This document shows, in pieces, positions 1 through 5,329 of a stretch of DNA of 7,467 nt (positions are counted from its first letter, which is position 1; each line of letters starts with the position of its first letter). Location: contig CALEMZ010000172.1 of NCBI GenBank assembly GCA_937910975.1, positions 1-7,467 on the forward strand. The letters are read 5' to 3'. Position numbers and translations under genes: made by a program. The notes beneath the pieces are model-generated. The model saw nothing but the letters and a program-made list of their open reading frames with translations. It did no database searches and was not told the origin of the DNA. The stretch comes from an uncultured Pseudorhodobacter sp. (lineage in GTDB: Bacteria > Pseudomonadota > Alphaproteobacteria > Rhodobacterales > Rhodobacteraceae).

Positions 1-1074
1 GCGCCAAATGCGCTCCAAAGGCAAATCTTCCATCAAGCCCATGCCACCGTGAATCTGAATCGCCTCATCCGCGATCATCGCCAGCACCTCGGTCGCTTTC
101 AGCTTGGCCATGGACATATCGGCCTCCGTCACCGTGCCCTCATCAAAGCGCCACCCGGCCTCCCAAGTCAGCAACTCCGCTGCCTTCAACTCCATCGCCA
201 TATCGGCCAACTTGAAGCTAACCCCCTGAAATTTACCAATCTTCTGCCCAAACTGTTTGCGTTCCGCCGCATATTGCACCGAATGACCCAAGGCCCTGTC
301 TGCCCGACCCAGTGAGGTGGCCGCGACTTGCAGGCGGGTGGCACCCAGCCAAGTATTGGCCAGCTCAAACCCTTTATGCACCTCGCCCAACACTTGAGAG
401 GCAGGCAGGCGGCAATTATCAAATTCCAATATCGCGTTGGTATAGCCCCGGTGGCTGACGTTGCGATAACCGTCGCGCACTGTGAACCCTAGCGTACCTT
501 TATCAACGAAAAACGCCGTGATCAGGCGTTTCGGCCCGCGCGGTGTGTCCTCTTCACCGCTCGCCATAAACACGATCGCGAAATCAGCGATATCGGCATG
601 GCTGATGAAATGCTTGGTGCCGTTAAGTACCCAATCCGCGCCGTCCAGCCGCGCGGAGGCCTTCATCCCCCGCAGGTCCGAGCCTGCGCCCGGCTCCGTC
701 ATCGCGAGGCAATCCCATTTCTCGCCGCAAATACAAGGGTGCAGGTATTTCTCGCGCTGCTCCGGCGTTCCGGCCAGCAAGATGTTCGAGGGGCGCGCCA
801 CGCAGGTCCAATGCAGCGCATAATTGGCGCGGCCCAGCTCGCGCTCATACAAAAGCCATGACAGGGTATCGAGGCCAGCGCCCCCCACCTCCTCAGGCAT
901 ATTCGCCGCATAAAGCCCTGCGCCAATCGCCTTGGCCTGCACCTCGCGGATGATCTCCATCGGCAAATGACCTGTGCGTTCCACCAGTACCTCATGCGGA
1001 TAAAGCTCGGCTTCCACAAAGGCGCGGGTGGTGTCCACGATCATGCGCTGTTCGTCCGTCATACCGAAATGCAT
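1..1074 (-). CDS. Acyl-CoA dehydrogenase family protein, 3' end cut by window edge
   Basis: FAD-dependent acyl-CoA dehydrogenase, expected to introduce or reduce an alpha,beta double bond in a CoA thioester. The frame is open for 358 codons from ATG at 1074 and runs off the left edge; members are usually about 380 residues, so roughly 20-30 are missing. Visible landmarks are the family signature AMTEPGAGSDLRG (124-136), the flavin-contacting stretch ERKQFGQKIGKFQG (271-284) and the second signature starting QIHGGMGL (340-347). The catalytic Glu of MCAD-like enzymes lies just past this signature and is outside the window. The start has a good ribosome site (AAAGG at 1086-1082, 7 bases upstream) and lies 2 bases after the SDR stop, so it is the fourth gene of the carnitine block. 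In this context gamma-butyrobetainyl-CoA or crotonobetainyl-CoA (CaiA-like) is a plausible substrate, but that is inferred from neighbours. The family call is secure; the substrate is not. Confidence 0.93.
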   Translation of the reverse strand, partial: MHFGMTDEQRMIVDTTRAFVEAELYPHEVLVERTGHLPMEIIREVQAKAIGAGLYAANMPEEVGGAGLDTLSWLLYERELGRANYALHWTCVARPSNILLAGTPEQREKYLHPCICGEKWDCLAMTEPGAGSDLRGMKASARLDGADWVLNGTKHFISHADIADFAIVFMASGEEDTPRGPKRLITAFFVDKGTLGFTVRDGYRNVSHRGYTNAILEFDNCRLPASQVLGEVHKGFELANTWLGATRLQVAATSLGRADRALGHSVQYAAERKQFGQKIGKFQGVSFKLADMAMELKAAELLTWEAGWRFDEGTVTEADMSMAKLKATEVLAMIADEAIQIHGGMGLMEDLPLERIWR

Positions 1075-1076
1075 GG

Positions 1077-1826
1077 TTACACCTTTGGATCGGGGTTGAT
1101 GGTAAAGCCATCGACAGCAATAACCTGGCCGGACACGCGCGGGGCGCTGGCCAGAAACACCGCCATATCGGCCACGTCCTGTGCGGTCACAAGGCAACCC
1201 AGCGCCGTGCCAGCGGCATAGCCTGCCGCCACCGCCTCACGCGTCATACCCTTGGCTTTGGCTTCGGCCTCAAACACCCGGTCGATGCGGGGACCTTCGA
1301 CCGAGCCGGGGCAAATCGCGTTGCAGCGGATGCCAAATTCGCCCAGTTCCATTGCCGCCGTTTTCATCAGCCCGATAATCCCCCATTTCGCCGCCGCATA
1401 AGGGCTGCGGAACGGAAAGCCAAAAAGCCCGGCGGTAGAGGAGGTGAAGACCATCGCGCCCCCCTTGACCTTCATCAGGGGGGCCGCGTGTTTCACCGTC
1501 AAAAACGCCCCATCTAGGCAGACGGCCAGACATTCGCGCCATTCGCCCAGATCGGTGTCTACAATTGCGCTGGTCGGGCCTTTGATGCCTGCGTTGACGC
1601 AAAGCGTATCAAGCCCCCCCCATTCGGTCTGCACCTGCGCCATCAAGGCGGCCATGCCCGCCTCATCCGCAACGCTGACACAGGTGCCGCGCAGCCCCGC
1701 GGGCAGAGAAGCAACGGCGGCGGCATCTACATCCGTTACCCAAACCTGCGCGCCTGTGGCGGCGAAGGCCTGCGCCATAACAAGCCCGATGCCATTCGCC
1801 CCGGCGGTGATCAGAACCCGGCTCAT
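1077..1826 (-). CDS. Short-chain dehydrogenase/reductase (SDR), possible D-carnitine dehydrogenase
   Basis: Classical SDR of 249 residues, the usual length. It has a Rossmann nucleotide-binding motif TAGANGIG (7-14), Asp32 at the end of the second strand (favours NAD(H) over NADP(H)), NAG at 78-80, catalytic Ser130, and Tyr143-x3-Lys147 in YAAAK. Ser130 to Tyr143 is the classical 13-residue spacing. The first Gly of the canonical TGxxxGxG motif is Ala8, a variation known in SDRs. The ATG overlaps the stop of the carnitine dehydrogenase gene by four bases (ATGA) and has no clear Shine-Dalgarno of its own, which suggests translational coupling. An SDR of about this size is known, from memory, as D-carnitine dehydrogenase (EC 1.1.1.254) in Rhizobium/Agrobacterium. 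Such an enzyme here would feed the same 3-dehydrocarnitine intermediate from the other enantiomer. That substrate is inferred from context; another 3-hydroxy substrate is equally possible from sequence alone. Confidence 0.93.
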   Translation of the reverse strand: MSRVLITAGANGIGLVMAQAFAATGAQVWVTDVDAAAVASLPAGLRGTCVSVADEAGMAALMAQVQTEWGGLDTLCVNAGIKGPTSAIVDTDLGEWRECLAVCLDGAFLTVKHAAPLMKVKGGAMVFTSSTAGLFGFPFRSPYAAAKWGIIGLMKTAAMELGEFGIRCNAICPGSVEGPRIDRVFEAEAKAKGMTREAVAAGYAAGTALGCLVTAQDVADMAVFLASAPRVSGQVIAVDGFTINPDPKV

Positions 1827-3277
1827 TTGCGCTGGCCCGTGAAGCGCCCCACCGCCGCGTCGCGCGGCAGGTCGGCATGGGAGGCGGCAATGGGCAGCAC
1901 GCGTTCAAGGATCACTTTGGGGGCGGCAACCGCCCGCCCGGCCTTCATATCTACGTGCAAAAGCATCTGTTCAATGGTTGCCATATCCACGCCATCCTTT
2001 TGAATACGCATGAAAATATGCATCCGTTTTTCATCCGCGGACAGCAATTGCAAAGAGCCCGTCAGCCGGTCGCCCAGCTTCGCCTCACCCTTATGGATGA
2101 TATGAGTTTCGGCGGTGTAATAGCTGAAACCAGTTGCAACATAATCCATATCCGCCCCGATAAAGCGCAAGAACGCGTCCGAGGTTTCCGAAGCTGCAAA
2201 GAGGTAGCGGCTTTCGGTCATATGGCCGTTGTAATCAATCCAGCTTGGCAACACCTGCATATGCGCCATGATCATCGGCGCGCCTGCGGGGGCCGGGTCT
2301 GGCAAGACCACGCGGCGGCGCGCATCATGCTCGCGAAGCACTTTGCCCGCGCCCCAGTTGCGATCCTTCAGGCTGCGTAAAAAGCCCACGAGGTTACTAT
2401 CACGGATTCGCTCCAGCTCACGGATCGTATAGACACCTGATTGCGCGTCGGACTGGCCTGCGATCAGATCCACCAATTCCTCGGTGAACTCCGGCACATC
2501 CGTCAGCTTGGTCCATGGCCATTGCAGGCAGGGACCGAACTGCTCCATGAAATGCTTCATGCCCGCCTCACCGCCCGCGACGCGGTAGGTTTCAAACAGC
2601 CCCATCTGCCCCCAGCGCAACCCAAAACCCATGCGGATCGCCTCATCAATCTCTTCCGTCGTGGCCACACCATCCCTGACCAACCAAAGCGCCTCGCGCC
2701 ACACGGCCTCAAGGAAACGGTCCGCAATATGGGCATCAATTTCCTTGCGCACATGCAAAGGAAACATACCGATTTCGCGCAATATCTCCTTGGCGCGCTC
2801 AATCGCACTGGGGTCGCTTGCCGGGGAAGGCACCACCTCGGCCAAAGGCAACAGATAAACCGGGTTGAACGGATGGGCGACAAAGATCATCGCCGGATTG
2901 GCCGCGCCTTCTTGCAACTGGCTGGGCATGAAGCCCGAGGTGGAAGAACCGATCAGCGTATCGGGGTGCGATTGCTGGATCTGCGCAAAGACCCGGTGCT
3001 TCAACTCCAGCCGCTCTGACACAGATTCCTGAATATATTCAGCGCCTTCCACGGCTTCTGTGATCGTATCAGCAAAGCTCAGAACACCCTCAGCGCACAT
3101 CGGAATATCCGATAGCGCCGGAAGGGCAGCGCGCGCATTGGTCAAAACCTCACCGATCTTGCGCGCGGCCTCCGGGTCCGGATCAAACACAGAAACATTC
3201 CAGCCATTAAGCAAGAACCGCGCTGCCCAACCGCCGCCAATAACCCCACCCCCGATAATCGCCGCTTTGCGTGTCAT
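1823..3277 (-). CDS. cdhA: Bifunctional L-carnitine 3-dehydrogenase / betainyl-CoA thioesterase fusion
   Basis: Cytosolic two-domain enzyme of 484 residues. Residues 1 to about 320 form a 3-hydroxyacyl-CoA dehydrogenase-like NAD domain, with GGGVIG (9-14), Asp32 after strand two (NAD+), AHPFNP with catalytic His135, and Glu147 twelve residues on, matching the His-Glu dyad spacing of the family. Residues about 335-460 form a 4HBT-type hotdog thioesterase, with SWIDYNGHM (345-353) and Asp348 at the catalytic Asp position. The first half oxidises L-carnitine to 3-dehydrocarnitine (EC 1.1.1.108); the second should hydrolyse betainyl-CoA to glycine betaine. Stand-alone L-carnitine dehydrogenases are about 320 residues, so the C-terminal extension is a genuine fusion, a form known in alphaproteobacteria. 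ATG 3277 is chosen because GGAG at 3287-3284 lies 6 bases upstream; the in-frame TTG at 3295 would put that site inside the gene. It lies 95 bases after the BKACE gene and overlaps the SDR start by 4 bases. Confidence 0.93.
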   Translation of the reverse strand: MTRKAAIIGGGVIGGGWAARFLLNGWNVSVFDPDPEAARKIGEVLTNARAALPALSDIPMCAEGVLSFADTITEAVEGAEYIQESVSERLELKHRVFAQIQQSHPDTLIGSSTSGFMPSQLQEGAANPAMIFVAHPFNPVYLLPLAEVVPSPASDPSAIERAKEILREIGMFPLHVRKEIDAHIADRFLEAVWREALWLVRDGVATTEEIDEAIRMGFGLRWGQMGLFETYRVAGGEAGMKHFMEQFGPCLQWPWTKLTDVPEFTEELVDLIAGQSDAQSGVYTIRELERIRDSNLVGFLRSLKDRNWGAGKVLREHDARRRVVLPDPAPAGAPMIMAHMQVLPSWIDYNGHMTESRYLFAASETSDAFLRFIGADMDYVATGFSYYTAETHIIHKGEAKLGDRLTGSLQLLSADEKRMHIFMRIQKDGVDMATIEQMLLHVDMKAGRAVAAPKVILERVLPIAASHADLPRDAAVGRFTGQRK

Positions 3278-3372
3278 ATTCGTCTCCGCCCTCAAAAGAA
3301 ATTGCCCGCGCGGGGCGTTAGCATTGCAAGATCCGTCGCGTCAGGCCGCTGCGCCGCCTTTCGCCACGGCCC
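3278..3372 (-). other. Intergenic spacer within the carnitine operon
   Basis: These 95 bases form the only sizeable gap in an otherwise tightly packed minus-strand block. It begins with an imperfect hairpin right after the BKACE stop, contains the perfect GC palindrome CCCGCGCGGG (3305-3314), and ends with the ribosome site GGAG (3287-3284) for the dehydrogenase-thioesterase gene. I see no open frame and no convincing -35/-10 pair. Transcript read-through from the BKACE gene is the simplest reading, but an internal promoter or processing site cannot be excluded. Confidence 0.6.
3344..3371 (-). repeat. Imperfect inverted repeat (candidate RNA hairpin) just after the BKACE stop
   Basis: GGCCG at 3344-3348 is the exact reverse complement of CGGCC at 3367-3371. 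After two poorly matched bases on each side, GCG and CGC can pair further inward, leaving a loop of about 8 bases. It starts one base after the BKACE stop codon on the transcribed strand. No T-run follows, so it does not look like an intrinsic terminator. It could stabilise or process the 3' end of the first cistron. In GC-rich DNA a stem this short can occur by chance. Confidence 0.35.
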
Positions 3373-4287
3373 TTATTTCGGCAAAGGTGCGCGCTTTTCC
3401 AGCTTCAACCGCACCCGCACTTCCGCAGGCGTGATCACCCGCGCGCCCATGGCCTCAATAATCCCCACTGCACGTTCCACCAATTGCGCATTGGTCGCCA
3501 GCACGCCCTTTTCCAGCCAGAGGTTATCCTCCAACCCCACGCGCACATTCCCGCCCGCCAATACAGCCGCCGCAACATATGCCATCTGGTTGCGGCCAAT
3601 GGCAAACGCGCTCCATTGCCAATCGGCAGGCACATTATTGACCATCGCCATGAAGGTGTTGAGGTCATCGGGCGCGCCCCATGGCACCCCCATGCAAAGC
3701 TGCACCAGCACCGGATCAGGTATCACACCTTCACGTGCCAGCTCTTTGGCAAGCCACAGATGCCCGGTGTCAAATGCCTCAATTTCAATCCGCACGCCCG
3801 ATGCCGCCATCCGCCGCGCCATGTCGCGCAGCATGCCGGGGGTGTTGACCATAACGTAATCGGCCTCGTTGAAATTCATCGTACCGCAATCGAGCGTACA
3901 AATCTCGGGGCGGCATTCGACCACATGCGCCACACGCTCTGTCGCCCCGGCCATATCCGTACTGGCCGCCATCCGCCCCATATTCTCGGTGCCGTCAAAC
4001 ATCAGATCACCGCCCATCCCGGCGGTCAGGTTCAAGACCACATCCGTGTCGCTGTCGCGAATACGCTCTGTCACCTCGCGGTAGAGTGCGGGGTCGCGCG
4101 AAGGCTTGCCTGTTTCGGGGTCGCGTACATGGCAATGCACCACCGCCGCGCCGGCCTTGGCCGCCGCAATCGCACTTTCGGCGATTTGGGCGGGCGCGCG
4201 CGGCACATGCGGACTGCGATCTTGCGTGCCTCCCGATCCGGTGACGGCACAGGTGATGAAAACTTCGCGGTTCATTTGCAACGGCAT
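3373..4287 (-). CDS. cdhC: BKACE-family 3-dehydrocarnitine cleavage enzyme (DUF849)
   Basis: Zinc-dependent beta-keto acid cleavage enzyme of 304 residues, the normal length. It has a TIM-barrel fold related to 3-keto-5-aminohexanoate cleavage enzyme (Kce). Visible family marks are VVHCHVRD (49-56), whose His51 and His53 are metal ligands, the adjacent PETGKPSRD segment, and VGLEDNLW (250-257), whose Glu253 is the expected third protein ligand. In carnitine clusters this enzyme converts 3-dehydrocarnitine and acetyl-CoA into betainyl-CoA and acetoacetate; adjacency to the dehydrogenase-thioesterase fusion makes that substrate likely. ATG 4287 is preferred because AAGGGAG (4303-4297) lies 9 bases upstream; the ATG at 4275 has no ribosome site, and the 15-codon upstream extension would bury this site. 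It is the first gene of the minus-strand block and faces the divergent regulator across 73 bases. The family call is near certain; the substrate is inferred from context. Confidence 0.93.
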   Translation of the reverse strand: MPLQMNREVFITCAVTGSGGTQDRSPHVPRAPAQIAESAIAAAKAGAAVVHCHVRDPETGKPSRDPALYREVTERIRDSDTDVVLNLTAGMGGDLMFDGTENMGRMAASTDMAGATERVAHVVECRPEICTLDCGTMNFNEADYVMVNTPGMLRDMARRMAASGVRIEIEAFDTGHLWLAKELAREGVIPDPVLVQLCMGVPWGAPDDLNTFMAMVNNVPADWQWSAFAIGRNQMAYVAAAVLAGGNVRVGLEDNLWLEKGVLATNAQLVERAVGIIEAMGARVITPAEVRVRLKLEKRAPLPK

Positions 4288-4360
4288 GGTATGTTTCTCC
4301 CTTATTGCGACGCAGCTTAACGTGCTTGGCAAAGGTTGTTTTGCACTTTACGAAAGATTC
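4288..4360. promoter_or_regulatory. Divergent control region between the carnitine operon and its regulator
   Basis: These 73 bases must hold the start signals for both the minus-strand catabolic block and the plus-strand regulator gene. They are visibly richer in A/T than the flanking genes. The BKACE ribosome site AAGGGAG (4303-4297) lies within them. I could not assign a convincing sigma-70 promoter pair on either strand. Candidates such as TTGGCA at 4326-4331 (plus strand) have only weak -10 partners. Promoter positions are therefore not called. Confidence 0.6.
4329..4344. promoter_or_regulatory. Candidate operator: inverted repeat GCAAA-N6-TTTGC
   Basis: GCAAA (4329-4333) and TTTGC (4340-4344) form a perfect 5-base inverted repeat with a 6-base spacer. 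The repeat lies inside the divergent control region, 16 bases before the regulator start and 41 before the BKACE start. Its place suits a site bound by the adjacent AraC-type regulator. Many AraC-family proteins bind direct repeats instead, and a 5-base arm is short, so this is only a candidate. Confidence 0.3.
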
Positions 4361-5326
4361 ATGACAAAATCCGCAACTATTTTCGCCCCAGCCACCGCCC
4401 CGCTTAATCTTGCAGTGCTGGTCCTGCCGCAAGCCTCAATCCTGGAGGTCGCCTGCACGCTGGACCCGATGCGCGCGGCCAACCGGCACCTTGGGACGCA
4501 GGCCTATCACTGGCGCATTCTGTCGCCCGATGGCGCCCCTGTGCCGCTGACCTGCGGGATCGAACTTCCTGCCGCTGGCACGCTGGAACAAGCCACGGGG
4601 GCGGATGCGCTGGTGGTGATCGCGGGCTTCAAACAGGCCGAGGTTGCCACGCGGCCCCTGATCGCCGCCCTGCGCCGCGCCGCGCCGCGCTTTTCCGCGA
4701 TTGGCGCGATTGATGCGGGGCCTTGGGTGCTGGCGCGCGCGGGGCTTTTGAACGGCTACCGCGCCACCGTCCACTGGGAGGATTTTGAGGATCTCGCCGC
4801 CGCCCATCCCGATATTGACGTGGCCCCAGATCGCTTTGTGATCGATCGCAACCGCTTTACCGCAGGCGGGGCCGCCCCCGCTGCCGATCTGATGCTGCAC
4901 CTGATGTTACAGCGCCACGGGCCCGCCCTTGCGCGCCAGGTTGCCGCCAGTTTCATTACCGCGCCGCGCGACGGAGCAGAGCCGCAAATGCAAGCCGCCC
5001 GCCCAAGGTTGGACCCGCGCGTCGCCGTCGCTATCGCCCGGATGGAAAGGCAGTTAGACAGCCCCGAACCCATCGCGACGCTGGCCCGCAACCTCGGCCT
5101 CTCCGCCCGCCGTCTGGAAAGCCTGTTTACGGCGGCACTAAACCAAAGCCCCGCCGCCTATGCTTTGGACCTGCGCCTCGCAGCCGCCCGCCGCCTGATA
5201 ACCGACACGCATCACCCCCTGGCCGAGGTGGCGCTGCGCACCGGATTTTCCTCGCATTCCACCCTCAGCCGCGCCTTTTCGCGCCACTTTGGCCAGCCGC
5301 CCTCAAGCCTGCGCAAGCACAACTAA
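4361..5326 (+). CDS. cdhR: GlxA/CdhR-type AraC-family transcriptional regulator
   Basis: DNA-binding regulator of 321 residues with two parts. Residues about 15-200 form a DJ-1/PfpI-like (GATase1) sensor domain; residues about 220-320 are an AraC-type DNA-binding domain. The first helix-turn-helix is near 238-256 and the second near 287-311, with the AraC-like pattern ending in RHFGQPPSSLR. At the nucleophile elbow, where enzymatic DJ-1/PfpI proteins carry Cys, this protein has IDAGPW (117-122), followed by LARAGLLNGYRAT and HWE. This resembles the ArgR/GbdR/CdhR subgroup that senses arginine, glycine betaine or carnitine, and argues for a ligand-binding, non-catalytic domain. Divergence from a carnitine operon supports a carnitine-responsive activator role. 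ATG 4361 is chosen because the domain begins about 15 residues later and the upstream in-frame extension would run through the intergenic region into the BKACE gene; its ribosome site is weak. The stop abuts the stop of the M3 peptidase gene. Confidence 0.9.
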   Translation: MTKSATIFAPATAPLNLAVLVLPQASILEVACTLDPMRAANRHLGTQAYHWRILSPDGAPVPLTCGIELPAAGTLEQATGADALVVIAGFKQAEVATRPLIAALRRAAPRFSAIGAIDAGPWVLARAGLLNGYRATVHWEDFEDLAAAHPDIDVAPDRFVIDRNRFTAGGAAPAADLMLHLMLQRHGPALARQVAASFITAPRDGAEPQMQAARPRLDPRVAVAIARMERQLDSPEPIATLARNLGLSARRLESLFTAALNQSPAAYALDLRLAAARRLITDTHHPLAEVALRTGFSSHSTLSRAFSRHFGQPPSSLRKHN

Positions 5327-5329
5327 TTA
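5324..5329. other. Abutting convergent stop codons (TAATTA)
   Basis: The regulator stop TAA (5324-5326, plus) is followed directly by the M3 peptidase stop (5327-5329, minus strand TAA). Together they make the palindrome TAATTA with no intergenic base. No hairpin with a T-run was seen on either side, so both transcripts must end inside the opposing gene or by a mechanism not visible here. Confidence 0.95.

Noticed and set aside
482..861. Overlapping plus-strand frames of about 90-110 codons across the acyl-CoA dehydrogenase
   Set aside because: They are antisense to a gene with intact family signatures and show no motif or ribosome site of their own.
3278..3295. TTG start for the carnitine dehydrogenase fusion, 6 codons upstream
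   Set aside because: The ribosome site GGAG (3287-3284) would then lie inside the gene; ATG 3277 is correctly spaced from it and starts right before the Rossmann strand.
3305..3314. GC palindrome CCCGCGCGGG as an intrinsic terminator inside the operon
   Set aside because: The possible stem is only about 3 bases with a 4-base loop, and the following minus-strand stretch is only loosely T-rich. It lies close before the ribosome site of the next operon gene.
3484..4320. A 278-codon open frame on the plus strand, antisense to the BKACE gene
   Set aside because: The opposite strand encodes a clear BKACE enzyme with metal ligands. GC-rich third positions readily leave long open antisense frames, and the translation is rich in His/Arg with no recognisable domain.
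4106..4360. An 85-codon N-terminal extension of the regulator frame
   Set aside because: It overlaps the BKACE gene and the whole divergent control region, and the GATase1 domain begins only after ATG 4361.
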